Below the pieces are notes generated by a model. The model did no database searches. It saw only the letters and a list, made by a program, of their open reading frames with translations, and was not told the origin of the DNA. A DNA stretch of 50,619 nt from Chitinophaga pinensis (GTDB taxonomy: Bacteria; Bacteroidota; Bacteroidia; Chitinophagales; Chitinophagaceae), in assembly GCF_007896845.1 (NCBI RefSeq), contig NZ_VOHS01000033.1, positions 1 to 50,619 on the forward strand, written 5' to 3'. Position numbers and translations under genes: made by a program. Of this stretch, positions 23,791-34,100 are shown piece after piece; position 1 is the first letter of the stretch, and each line of letters begins with the position of its first letter.

Positions 23791-26700
23791 TATTTTTTAA
23801 ATTTTACGTTCACATTCACACCATAGGTACGGGTACTTGGTAAACTGGTACCTTCAATACCGGCGTAGTTGATGAGTGAAGAAAATCCGGATTCTGGGTC
23901 TATGTTGTCAGATTTACGCATGAGTGTAAGCAGATTACGCGCAACCAGTGATATACCGATAGATTCAAATGGCGTTTTACCCATTACTTTGCTACCCAGT
24001 GTATAACCGAATGTCAACTGACGCAGTTTTATGAAGTCAGCATCCAGTACACTGTTTTTAGAGATCTTATTTGCATATGCCTGATAATAAGACTGCGCAT
24101 CTACTCTTGTAGCATTTTTCAATCCTGTGCTTTCGATGATACCATCTACTACGATACCTGACTCTCTGCCTTCAAGGGTTGATTTATCCAGACCACGGAA
24201 TACAGCGTAGTCTTTTGTAGCAGACAGGATCTTTGCACCAAACTTACCATCGATCAGGAATGACAGATTGAAACCTTTGAAGGAGAAGTCGTTATTGATA
24301 CCACCAAAGAACTTAGGCAATACGCTACCCATTGGTCTCAGCACACCATCATTGATCGGCAGACCGGAATTATCCAGCAGCACTTCACCTTTGTCGTTAC
24401 GTTTGAAATCATATGCAAGGATCTGCGGACCGGCAAGACCTTTTACGAGCGCCGTATTCGCATTCAGAGGACGGTAAGTACCCAGTGTCAGGATAGTACT
24501 GCTACTATTGTCACCATAGATATCAAGAATCTTGTTCTTGATATAAGTACCATTCACAGAAGCATTCCAGGTGAAAGCAGAGCTGGATACGATTGTACCA
24601 TTGATCTGTGCTTCAAAGCCAGTATTCTGGGTAGAGCCGGTCGGGAAGTAAGCTTTTTCATAACCAGTGGCCGGAGAGATCGTACCCTGTATAATCTCGT
24701 TCTTCGTCTTACGGTGGAAGTAAGCGAGGTCAACGCCCAGTCTGTTATTGAAGAATTTCAGTTCCAGACCAACTTCTGCTTCTTTCAGCGTAAATGGTTT
24801 CAGGAACAGGTTAGGCAGTGTTGAAGAGAAATCACCAGTACTGACGCCGCCAATAGTACTTCCCACGTTGTAGTAAGATTTCGTAATATAGGCATCCACC
24901 GGCTCGCCACTCGCATTTGCATAAGATGCACGTAACTTACCGTAGGTCATCTTAGGAATATTCAACAGCTCAGAGAAAATAAAGCTACCTGAAACAGATG
25001 GTACGAAGATACTTCTGTTATCAGAAGGCAGAGTTGAGTACACATCATAACGACCGGTTGTTCCAATAGTCAGGAAGCCTTTGTAAGAGAAGTCCGCAGT
25101 ATAATAAGCAGACTGTGATTCTCTGGATTCATAATCATAGTTCCTGCTGAAATTGGTCACGTTGCTGTAAGAATATACATAAGGAATGATGTATTGGTTA
25201 CCAGCTACACCTACCATTTCCCAGGTTCTTTTGCGCAGGTTACCACCCACAGCCACATCTACCTGCAGGTCTTCAACGATGTTCTTTTTAAAGCCGATCA
25301 GACCATCCGCGTTGAACTCAGTTGATTGTTCATTACGCAGATCCAGATCACCACTCACAGTTGTACCATTAGGCAGTGTGCTGGTTGAATAAGCAGTTCC
25401 CCATGGGGTTACTTTAAATTTGCGGTCATTGATATTATCATAACCAACGCGTCCCTGTGCATATAAGAAGTCAAAGAAATCGTAACGAACAGTCAACGCG
25501 GAGATCCAACGTCTTCTGTCAATGTTATTGATATACTGGTTTACAACAAACCATGGGTTTGTAACATAGTTATCATCTGTCCATACGATTTCACGACCAT
25601 TGTTGTCAGGATTAAAACCTGGCTTCAGCAGATCTTCATTGATATTTGTGGCCAGAAAGACACCGTTGTTCGCATTCAGAGGACCATCACTCAACTGAGG
25701 GCGGTTCTGGGAGCGGTCATCTATATAGTTGACCATTGCGCTTACTTTGAGTTTGCTGGTCAGGTTCTGATCCAGGTTCAGGTTGAAAGTCTTACGTTTC
25801 AGACCACTGTTCCTTAAAACAGAATGATTATCCATGCTGGAAGCAGATACGCGGAAGGTACCTTTGTCACCACCACTGGATACTGCTATTGTATTGGTGA
25901 AGGTTGGACCCGTTCTGTAGAAACGGCTGATGTTATCATCAACAGCGGAATAAGCGTATGATTTACCATCAAACTGTGGCGTTTGTGATCCATCCAGTTT
26001 TGAACCCCAGCTCAAACGGCTGCTGGCCAGTGCATCCGTAGCGTTAGCAGGTTTTACACCATGCTGCCCCTGACCATATTCATATTGAAATTCTGTAAAG
26101 TCGATCGCTTTATCCAGCGTGTAGTTCATGTTATATTCCACCTGCATGGTTCCTTTCTTACCACTCTTGGTGGTGATGAGGATTACACCATTTGTAGCAC
26201 GTGTACCATACAATGCAGATGCAGACGCACCTTTCAGTACGGTCATACTTTCGATATCGTCAGGGTTGATATTGGAGATACCATCACCATTATCAGAACC
26301 ACCCCACTCACCAGCGGCACCTCTTTGCGAGTTATCCATCGGCACACCGTTGATAACATACAGCGGGCTACTGGCGCCAAAGCTGGCCATCCCTCTCAAC
26401 AACACGCGTGCAGAAGAACCGGGACCACCGTTTGTACCACTTACACTCAAACCAGCCACACGACCACCGAGAGAGTAAGCCACGTTCGTTTCACGCGCCT
26501 GTGTGAGAGAAGCACCATCCACTTTGGTCACGGAGTAACCGAGTTTTTTGGATTCTTTGGAAATACCCAAAGCGGTGACTGTTACTTCACCTAACTGAGA
26601 AGAAGATTCTTCCATGGTCAGGTCAACAGAAGTCTGACCTGCAGCTACTTTAATTCCCTTTGAAGTATAACCTATCAGTGAAGTTTCAAGTGTAATTTCT

Positions 26701-26900
26701 CCGTCCGGTGCATTCTTCAATGTAAATGCGCCATCAGCACCGGTGATTGCAAAGATGTTCTTACCCTGTACTTTAATACTTACAGAACCCAGTGGAGCAC
26801 CGGATTTTGAATCTTTGACAGTTCCCTGCAACTGCCTTGTCTGAGCCAATGCAACCGTGGAAAGAAGCATCGCAACAAACAGCAAATGTAGATGTCTCAT
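23790..26900 (-). CDS. SusC/RagA-family TonB-linked outer membrane transporter (SusC1)
   Basis: 1036 residues. Signal peptide 1-19 (ending ALAQ), a carboxypeptidase-D regulatory-like domain at about 22-105 (GTVKDSKSGAPLGSVSIKVQ), then the plug with the SusC signatures GRVAGLSVSGTNGGPGSSAR, IESMTVLKGASASALYGTRA and NGVILITTKSG, and a long barrel ending VNVNVKFKK. There is no STN domain and no ECF sigma/FecR pair next to it, unlike the other two SusC proteins here; its control must be by some other means. It is the first gene of a four-gene operon with SusD1, the VCBS protein and the haloperoxidase, preceded by a gap of 894 bases. Confidence 0.93.
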   Translation of the reverse strand: MRHLHLLFVAMLLSTVALAQTRQLQGTVKDSKSGAPLGSVSIKVQGKNIFAITGADGAFTLKNAPDGEITLETSLIGYTSKGIKVAAGQTSVDLTMEESSSQLGEVTVTALGISKESKKLGYSVTKVDGASLTQARETNVAYSLGGRVAGLSVSGTNGGPGSSARVLLRGMASFGASSPLYVINGVPMDNSQRGAAGEWGGSDNGDGISNINPDDIESMTVLKGASASALYGTRATNGVILITTKSGKKGTMQVEYNMNYTLDKAIDFTEFQYEYGQGQHGVKPANATDALASSRLSWGSKLDGSQTPQFDGKSYAYSAVDDNISRFYRTGPTFTNTIAVSSGGDKGTFRVSASSMDNHSVLRNSGLKRKTFNLNLDQNLTSKLKVSAMVNYIDDRSQNRPQLSDGPLNANNGVFLATNINEDLLKPGFNPDNNGREIVWTDDNYVTNPWFVVNQYINNIDRRRWISALTVRYDFFDFLYAQGRVGYDNINDRKFKVTPWGTAYSTSTLPNGTTVSGDLDLRNEQSTEFNADGLIGFKKNIVEDLQVDVAVGGNLRKRTWEMVGVAGNQYIIPYVYSYSNVTNFSRNYDYESRESQSAYYTADFSYKGFLTIGTTGRYDVYSTLPSDNRSIFVPSVSGSFIFSELLNIPKMTYGKLRASYANASGEPVDAYITKSYYNVGSTIGGVSTGDFSSTLPNLFLKPFTLKEAEVGLELKFFNNRLGVDLAYFHRKTKNEIIQGTISPATGYEKAYFPTGSTQNTGFEAQINGTIVSSSAFTWNASVNGTYIKNKILDIYGDNSSSTILTLGTYRPLNANTALVKGLAGPQILAYDFKRNDKGEVLLDNSGLPINDGVLRPMGSVLPKFFGGINNDFSFKGFNLSFLIDGKFGAKILSATKDYAVFRGLDKSTLEGRESGIVVDGIIESTGLKNATRVDAQSYYQAYANKISKNSVLDADFIKLRQLTFGYTLGSKVMGKTPFESIGISLVARNLLTLMRKSDNIDPESGFSSLINYAGIEGTSLPSTRTYGVNVNVKFKK

Positions 26901-27465
26901 TATCGATTTAGTTTTTGGTTAGAGAATAGACAAGTGACTGACACTTGCGGGCATAGAAGCTCTGGTCGCCGTGCGACATTGTTTCGTTTCATTGTTCGTT
27001 CAGTTAAAAATTGGTTGTCGAAAAAAAATACTTCCCCCTTATGCTAATTCATAGCAATGTTTACATTTTCATTGTCAATAAATTTTGGTCTCGCTTATGT
27101 TTTTCACAACGCTATCCACCTACCATGTTAAAAAGACACTTATTCTCTTTCAAACACATTTATTATGCCTTCCATAGCAGGCAGATAGCTGTAAACTCAG
27201 TAGAAATTTGAGATGATTAATAATTGTTCATTGTTCTAACTTCCCGTTTGCAAATCTGATTTTGGCTTTTTTGATTTGATTGCAGAAAGAAAAAAGTTCA
27301 AATAGTTAGCTGTTCAATAGTTTATTTATCTAAAGTCGCTCTATACTCTTACGAGTAAATACAATTCACTGTTACTGTTTGTTCCAAAAAATCGATAAAT
27401 GACAAGTTTCTATACATGGACGGCTGTCAAACCGTGAATTTCATAACCAAATACCGCTTACGTTT

Positions 27466-27522
27466 TCTCGTAGTTCACGTTTCTCTCGTAGTTCACTTTC
27501 TTAGTTAACGCTCATTGTTCAC
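27466..27522. repeat. Spaced direct repeats upstream of SusC1
   Basis: TCTCGTAGTTCAC occurs exactly at 27466-27478 and at 27484-27496 (18-base period). A third degenerate copy, CTCATTGTTCAC, is at 27511-27522. These could be tandem binding sites for a regulator; they lie about 570 bases before the SusC1 start. Confidence 0.5.
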
Positions 27523-27707
27523 TTTTATTTAACACAATGAATGTACTTAATTTTAACATTTTGTACAATAACAATTGCGTTGTACATAATTATAACCATT
27601 TGCGCGCATCACCAAATACTATTTTAACACTTATTGGTTGTATGTAAACCGTTTTAGCTTCTTGATCACAAAGGGTTTCAGGGTAAACGATTACTAATAT
27701 TATTTTG

Positions 27708-27751
27708 CCTGAAAAAAAGACGCTGTACCGATATTCAGTACAGCGTCTTTT
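27708..27751 (-). terminator. Intrinsic terminator after the GH43 gene
   Basis: Fourteen-bp stem AAAAGACGCTGTAC (27715-27728) with its complement at 27738-27751, then, on the minus strand, a run of seven U. It lies about 44 bases after the GH43 stop codon. Confidence 0.8.
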
Positions 27752-27794
27752 ATACACTTATTCAGCAGACCGTATAGCCTGTATGTGTGACACT

Positions 27795-28766
27795 TTATTT
27801 CAGTTTATCTGCTTTAACACCCTCTTTTGTGATCTTCACAGGAACGATCAATCCGTTCTCGTCAAAATGCATTTCGTCAATACAGGTTACGCGGTTATTA
27901 GCTGCTGTTTCTGTCAGTGGACGTCTGTGATAAACAATATACCAACGGTCAGTGCCAGGTACATTGATCACAGAGTGGTGACCTGCACTCGTAGCTACAG
28001 ACGTATCCTGTTGCAGGATCTTACCGATACGTTTAAAAGGACCTACCGGAGAATCAGCGATAGCGTAAGCAACGGAATATTCCGGACCTCCCCAGCCACC
28101 TTCTGACCACATGAAATAATATTTACCATTGCGGATAAACATAAACGGTCCTTCTACATAACCGGAAGGCGTTATCTCTTTAAAGGTATTACCGTCTTCA
28201 AAAGGTGTGAATCCTTTGAAGTCATTGTTCAGTTTTGCGATGTTGCAATGACGCCATCCACCATATATAATATAATACTGTCCGTCTTTATCGTGAAAAA
28301 CGAATTGGTCGATTGGCTGTGCTTTGTTATAAAATTTGTCAATGAGTGGTTTCCCGATATGATCTTTATAAGGACCTCCCGGCTTGTCTGCTACTGCCAC
28401 ACCGATACCCCCTTCTTCATTATCACTCTGGATATCATTGGCTGCAAAGAAGAAGTAATACTTATTGTCTTTCTTTACAATAGCGGGTGCCCACATGGCC
28501 TTTTTAGCCCATTTTACGGCTGCAGTATCCAGAATGTGCGGATGTTTGGTCCATTTGATCAGGTCCCGGGAAGAAAAGGCATCAAAAAACACCTGTTTCT
28601 CATATTTGTCAGAAAATGTAGGATAAACCCAGTACTCTTTTCCCCATATAACTGCTTCAGGATCAGCATACCATCCCTGCACGATAGGGTTACCGGACGT
28701 CTTTTGCGCTGCCGCGGGTAAAGAAGCAGCTGCTGCCAGCAATAATAATGTTAAGACCTTTCTCAT
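27795..28766 (-). CDS. Glycoside hydrolase family 43 enzyme, exported
   Basis: 323 residues from ATG 28766; a more distant in-frame start at 28874 would put 36 extra residues before a clear signal peptide (MRKVLTLLLLAAAASLPAAA, cut near 21). A five-bladed propeller glycosidase with the GH43 catalytic trio: general base Asp35 (GWYADPEAV), pKa modulator Asp153 (AQPIDQFVF), and general acid Glu205 (GYVEGPFMF). GH43 members are mainly alpha-L-arabinofuranosidases, beta-xylosidases or arabinanases, so the target is a side chain or backbone of arabinoxylan or pectin; which is not decidable. Single-domain, no lipobox, hence periplasmic or secreted. It is divergent from the ECF1 gene and not obviously in the SusC1 operon, from which a terminator and a long gap separate it. 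Confidence 0.88.
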   Translation of the reverse strand: MRKVLTLLLLAAAASLPAAAQKTSGNPIVQGWYADPEAVIWGKEYWVYPTFSDKYEKQVFFDAFSSRDLIKWTKHPHILDTAAVKWAKKAMWAPAIVKKDNKYYFFFAANDIQSDNEEGGIGVAVADKPGGPYKDHIGKPLIDKFYNKAQPIDQFVFHDKDGQYYIIYGGWRHCNIAKLNNDFKGFTPFEDGNTFKEITPSGYVEGPFMFIRNGKYYFMWSEGGWGGPEYSVAYAIADSPVGPFKRIGKILQQDTSVATSAGHHSVINVPGTDRWYIVYHRRPLTETAANNRVTCIDEMHFDENGLIVPVKITKEGVKADKLK

Positions 28767-29039
28767 AATATATTTCCAGTTTGAGGCACAATATAATAAT
28801 TGAGTCCCGAGGTTGTATGCACCGGCTGGCTTTCTCTGGCTAAAGCAGGCATTCCCGAGTCCCGAAATCAACATAAACGATTAACAAACAACAGCTTAAA
28901 CCATCCCGAATGACTACCCCCCCTTCCGGAGGTCAGAGCATACGAATAAAACTATTAAATAATATATCCGCAAATAGTCAATCGAAAACCGCTATTCTGC
29001 CAATATGCTCATCACATCGGGCAGTTTCGATATCATTTT

Positions 29040-29636
29040 TTGTTCCTACTTTTACCGCAGCATTCAAACGATAGGAAATTGTCATATTCATCCTTACCAG
29101 AGGAGCGGGAATTATTACGGCAGATTGCCAGGGGTGACGAGTCTGCATATACACTTGTATTCAATCATTATAGTAAACAAGTGTTCAATGTGGCCATGCT
29201 TTATCTGAAAGACACCACACCGGCCCGGGAGGCCGTACAGGAAGTTTTTCTGAAAATATGGCTGAAAAGGGAAGCTATGTCCGATGTGGAAGACCTCACC
29301 GGCTATCTCTTCATTCTTACCCGTAATCATATATATGATAGTTTCAAAAAACAGGCAAACCTCCTGAAAGCGTTGGATAACTTCATCCAGTTACAGCCGG
29401 CAGTCATTGCAGATACCGACCATCGCTTACAGGAGCACCAATACGACCACCTCCTGAATAAAGCAGTCTCCAGCCTTCCCCCTGAACGTAAAAAGGTATA
29501 TATCGCCCGTAAAGAAGGCCTGAGCAATGAAGAGATCTCCCATAAAATGAATATCTCTATTCATACTGTCAAGAAACAGATGCAACTTGCCGTACAAACT
29601 GTCAGAAGTTTTGTAAAACAGCAGCTCCATATCTGA
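29040..29636 (+). CDS. ECF RNA polymerase sigma factor (ECF1)
   Basis: Up to 198 residues. Region 2: LLRQIARGDESAYTLVFNHY, then AREAVQEVFLKIWLKRE. Region 4: DHLLNKAVSSLPPERKKVYI and ISHKMNISIHTVKKQMQLAV, the helix-turn-helix for the -35 element. No ATG fits: the open frame starts with TTG at 29040, or with TTG at 29079 (after AGGA), so the start is uncertain. It belongs to the FecI-like group that pairs with a membrane FecR and activates a nearby SusC/SusD. Here FecR1, SusC2 and SusD2 follow on the same strand. Confidence 0.88.
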   Translation: MFLLLPQHSNDRKLSYSSLPEERELLRQIARGDESAYTLVFNHYSKQVFNVAMLYLKDTTPAREAVQEVFLKIWLKREAMSDVEDLTGYLFILTRNHIYDSFKKQANLLKALDNFIQLQPAVIADTDHRLQEHQYDHLLNKAVSSLPPERKKVYIARKEGLSNEEISHKMNISIHTVKKQMQLAVQTVRSFVKQQLHI

Positions 29637-29792
29637 GTGGCGCCCCTATTTCCCCCGAAAATCTGAAAATAATTCCCCCTCTCCCTCCTAAGCAACTGAT
29701 AATCATCGCCAAAAAAAATTTCCACCCGAATACTCCTTTCGATTTTGACGATCGTCTTTATATCTATCAACCCAGTGCCAAACTAATCGTTT

Positions 29793-30977
29793 ATGACAAT
29801 ATCCGAGATAAAGCGATTGCTAGAAAAGTATAAACGTCGTGAGATCACCCCGGAGGAACACCTGCAGCTAATGCAGGCCGTGAAGGATGACGCCTATACC
29901 GCCGCCATCAAAGCTGATATAATGGACACATTATATGGCGAAACGCCCGACATGGGGTGGGATGAAGGCCAGGCTGCCGCTATGCTGGAGGGTATTTTCA
30001 GCGAGGGGCTGGCTGAACGCCATCACCTGAGAGTGGTGAAACGCAGAAGACTGGTATATCGCTCATTAGCTGCGGCTGTGGTAGCCGGTCTGATCGCCAC
30101 CGGGGTGTATTATATGTCCCTGACGGAAAAACAGGTGGCACCGGCAGTAGCAGTAAAAAAGCAACCACTGTTGCCCGGCTCAGACAAAGCTATGCTGACT
30201 TTGGCGGATGGTACAGTGATACCGCTGGACAGCGCAAAAAACGGCGCACTGGCACAACAAGGAAATACACAGATCACGAATACCAACGGCAGGCTTAGTT
30301 ATAACGGAGGCGCCACAGAAGAAAAGGTGATGTACAATACCGTGGCTACACCACACGGCGGACAATACCAACTGACACTCGCCGATGGCAGCCGCGTATG
30401 GTTGAACGCGGCCAGTAGTATCAGATTCCCGACTGCCTTTACGGGTAGTGACAGGGAGGTAGAAATTACCGGCGAAGCTTATTTCGAAGTAATGCAACAG
30501 GCAGACAAGCCCTTCCATGTGAAAGTGAACGAAGTGCAGGTGAATGTGTTGGGTACAAGTTTCAATATAATGGCCTATCAGGACGAACAGGCCATCAAAA
30601 CTACCCTGGTCGAAGGTGCAGTGCAATTAAAACACGGCAACGACGCCAGTTTGCTAAAACCGGGCCTTCAGGCCAGCCTGTCAGCGAAAGACGATCATTT
30701 TGTGATCTCTACTGCTGATATGGAACAGACACTTGCCTGGAAAGAGGGCAAGTTCCGCTTCAGGAATACAAATATCCGGACCATTATGCGACAACTGTCG
30801 CGCTGGTATGACATTCAGGTGAACTATCAGGGAGATGTGTCTGATATTGATCTGACAGGGGTAATATCCCGGAGAGAAGAAGCCGGCAATTTATTGACCG
30901 CGCTGGAAGCCACTCAAAGGGTACAATTCGAGGTCAACGGAAACAATGTAACCGTACGACCCTGGGGACAACGGTAA
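29793..30977 (+). CDS. FecR-family anti-sigma factor (FecR1)
   Basis: 394 residues. Cytoplasmic anti-sigma part 1-88 (EIKRLLEKYKRREITPEEHL), one membrane helix at about 89-109, then a periplasmic FecR domain (TPHGGQYQLTLADGSRVWLN at 187-206, DREVEITGEAYFEV) and a C-terminal DUF4974-like secretin/STN-fold domain (FRFRNTNIRTIMRQLSRWYD). In the FecI-FecR scheme, it senses the STN domain of SusC2 loaded with substrate and releases ECF1. Gap to ECF1 156 bases. Confidence 0.92.
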   Translation: MTISEIKRLLEKYKRREITPEEHLQLMQAVKDDAYTAAIKADIMDTLYGETPDMGWDEGQAAAMLEGIFSEGLAERHHLRVVKRRRLVYRSLAAAVVAGLIATGVYYMSLTEKQVAPAVAVKKQPLLPGSDKAMLTLADGTVIPLDSAKNGALAQQGNTQITNTNGRLSYNGGATEEKVMYNTVATPHGGQYQLTLADGSRVWLNAASSIRFPTAFTGSDREVEITGEAYFEVMQQADKPFHVKVNEVQVNVLGTSFNIMAYQDEQAIKTTLVEGAVQLKHGNDASLLKPGLQASLSAKDDHFVISTADMEQTLAWKEGKFRFRNTNIRTIMRQLSRWYDIQVNYQGDVSDIDLTGVISRREEAGNLLTALEATQRVQFEVNGNNVTVRPWGQR

Positions 30978-31069
30978 AGCCTTCTGTCAGAAGGGGACCG
31001 CATTATGTAAAAACTAAATTTTTCCAGTTATGACCACGTAAGAAATTAACGTCTGTCAAATTCCCGGTA

Positions 31070-31157
31070 GAAAAACCGGATTCCGACTGCCATCGGAACC
31101 CGGTACGAAATGGCTACCAATTTCCTTAACGTTTTTGAAAATCGATTATTAAGCCAA
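31070..31157 (-). ncRNA. Candidate cis-antisense RNA to the SusC2 leader
   Basis: On the minus strand there is TTG (31192-31190), a 19-base spacer, then TACTTTTG (31170-31163), a complete Bacteroidota promoter overlapping the SusC2 start codon. About 60 bases further, an 11-bp stem with one mismatch (31076-31103, arms CCGGATTCCGA and TCGGAACCCGG) is followed on this strand by five U (31075-31071). The result would be an RNA of about 85-90 nt complementary to the SusC2 leader. No expression evidence; only the promoter/terminator pair. Confidence 0.35.
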
Positions 31158-31169
31158 GAACACAAAAGT

Positions 31170-34100
31170 ATGGAACTACGCGAGACCTGCAAGGCCTTTC
31201 CGAAGGAAGGCTTCTTGCACAGAAAATTATTGTTAGTTATGAAATTAACTGCTATTCTGACCCTGGTATTCTCACTCCACCTGAGCGCCAGATCTTATTC
31301 ACAATCTGTTACTATTACAGGCAGACACCTCGCTCTTTACGACATATTCAACAGCATCAGCAAGCAGACCGGCTACGAGTTTGTTTATGATGAGAAAATG
31401 TTACAGGGTACAGGTACAATAGATATTAACCTGAAAGGCGCCAGCATTGCAGCAGTACTGGACAATTGCCTGAAAAACAAACCACTTTCTTATACCATCA
31501 CCGACAAAATTATTGTCATCCGTCCCAGAGCAGCCCAAAAAGAAGCAGCTACCACTGCAGAACAACCTGCTGCTCAGGTTGAAGGTACTGTGGTGGATGG
31601 TGCAGGCCAGCCTTTACCTAATGTTGCCATTCAGGTAAAAGGTACTACCCGTGGTGTATTAACTGATGCAAAAGGTCACTTCTCCATTCAGGTAGAAAGC
31701 ACTGATGTACTCGTGTTCAACTACGTTGGTTATGATAAAAAGGAAGTGCCTGTAGGTACCCAGACCTCCCTGCAGATCGTATTGCAGGAGTCTAACAAAC
31801 AGCTGAACACAGTAGTCGTAACAGCATTGGGTGTAAAAAGAACCGAAAAATCCATCACCTATGCTACGCAGCAGGTGAGCGGTGTGGAACTGACCAAAGC
31901 TAAAGATCCAAACCTGATGAACACCCTGAACGGTAAAGTAGCCGGTCTGAATATCTCTTCCAGCTCTTCCGGTGTAGGTGGTTCTGCAAAGGTGATCCTG
32001 CGTGGTGCTAAGTCTGGTCTCGGTAGCAATCAGGCATTATATGTGATCGATGGTGTGCCGATGAACAACTCCCTCACCTCTCAGCCTAACAGCTCTTATG
32101 GTGGTAGCAGTTCATACGATGGTGGTGACCCGATCTCCAACCTGAACCCGGACGATATCGAAAGCGTATCCGTACTGAAAGGTGCGTCCGCAGCTGCGTT
32201 ATATGGTAGCCAGGGTGCAAATGGTGTGGTACTGGTAACTACAAAAAGTGGTAAAGCCGGTCGTACTATTGTAAACTTCTCTTCCAGTCTGACACTGAAC
32301 ACGGTTGCCTACAAACCTGAATTCCAGAACAGCTATGGTCAGTCTACGCCTACCAGCACACAAAGCTGGGGTAGCAAACTGGCAGGTGGCGCACAGGACA
32401 ATCTGGGTTCTTTCTTCCAGACAGGTAACAACCTGACCAACTCTATCAGCCTCTCCGGTGGTACTGATAAGATGCAGACATACTTCTCTTATGCCAATAC
32501 CACTGCAAAAGGTATTGAGCCTAAAAATAAACTGTCCCGTAATAACATCAGCTTCAAAGAAACAGGCCATTTCCTGAACGATAAACTGACTGCTGAAGCA
32601 GATGTTAACTACATCACACAGACAATAGACAATACTCCTCTGAGTGGTTTCTATTTCAATCCGCTGAGTGGTCTGTATCTGTTCCCTCGTGGTAAAGACC
32701 TCGCACCGTATAAAAACGGTTTCGAAGTATTCGATCCGGCAAGACGACTGATGACACAAAACTGGGCTTTCAACGAAGACATTCAGCAGAACCCATGGTG
32801 GATCACCAACCGCAATCCAAACTCTCTTGATCGTAACCGTTTGCTGTTAAATGCAAGCCTGAAATATGAAGTAAACAAATGGCTGAATATTCAGGGCCGC
32901 GGAAGCATCGACAGAATCAATGACGTATACGAGCAGAAAGTATATGCCGGTACAGTAACAACCCTGTCTCCTGCGAATGGTGTATATATCTATAGCAATA
33001 CCACTACAAGTCAGCAATATGGTGACGTACTGGCCAACTTCAACATCCCGATCGGAGACAAAATCCGCATCACGGGTGTACTGGGTGGTAGCATAAGAGA
33101 CGTGGTGACCAAAGGTGATAAATATAACTCCGGCCAGGAAGGTCTGAATATTCCAAACATCTTTGTACTGCAGAACTTCAAAGCGATTAATCCGCTCAAT
33201 ACCGGTACCCTGCAGGAAAACCATAGCCAGGTACAGTCTGTATTCGGTAGTGCCAATATCTCTTATAAAGACTGGGCATATTTAGACCTGACTGCACGTA
33301 ATGACTGGGCTTCCAATCTGGCATTCACACCATCAGGTTCTTACTTCTACCCTTCTGTAGGTCTGAACGTGATCCTGAGCTCCGTGGCAAAACTGCCTGA
33401 GTTTATCAGCTTCGCGAAAGTACGTGGTTCCTTCGCACAGGTGGGTAACTCTCCTCTGGCTTACCAGTCTAATCCAGCTGTGTATACATTCAGCGCAGGC
33501 GGCGGCTTCAGCATCAACCCATCCGCACCATTCACTGACCTGAAACCTGAAAAGACCAACTCACTGGAGTTCGGTACTGAATGGCGTTTCTTCGACAACA
33601 GACTGAGTGCTGATGTGACCTACTACAAAACAAACACAAAGAATCAGACATTACAGATAAGAGCACCTCAGGGTTCTTTCTATGATAACTTCTTTATCAA
33701 TGCCGGTAACATTCAAAACCAGGGTGTGGAAGCAGTAGTACGCTACGACGTACTGCGTGACGGCAAATTCAAATGGAATACAGGTCTCAACTTTGCTACC
33801 AACCAGAACAGGATCAAAGAACTGGCTCCTAACGCACCAGAATTTACACTGAGCGGCGCATCCGGATCCAACTATGTATCCAAGTTCAAAGTAGGTGGCT
33901 CCTTCGGCGACATCTACGGTACCGTATTACAACGTGATGCACAGGGCCGTGTGATGATCGATGCAAATGGCAATCCAATCAAACAGGGTGGTGACTTCGT
34001 ATATCTGGGTAACTCCAATACCAGGTGGCAGCTTGGCTGGAACAACAACCTGGAGTACAAAGACTTCACCCTGTCTTTCCTGATCGATGGCAAATTCGGT

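Larger units (their letters stand above)
26901..27794. other. 894-base AT-rich intergenic region upstream of SusC1
   Basis: No convincing gene; short frames here lack family features and start context. It holds the leader of SusC1, with a 6-bp stem CAAGTG/CACTTG at 26931-26947, spaced direct repeats at 27466-27522, and the terminator of GH43 at 27708-27751. I found no clear TTG/TAnnTTTG pair for SusC1 on the minus strand. Long regulatory leaders are common before SusC genes not linked to ECF factors. Confidence 0.5.

Noticed and set aside
26061..26594. A 177-codon plus-strand frame within SusC1
   Set aside because: Shadow of the conserved SusC plug region. Composition is Thr/His/Cys-rich, as expected of an antisense frame.
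26931..26947. CAAGTG/CACTTG hairpin in the SusC1 leader as equivalent of the SusC2/SusC3 antisense unit
   Set aside because: Stem of only 6 bp, no U-run on either strand, and no ACAAAAGTATG at the start codon.
28248..28721. A 157-codon plus-strand frame within GH43
   Set aside because: Antisense to the GH43 propeller; no independent support.
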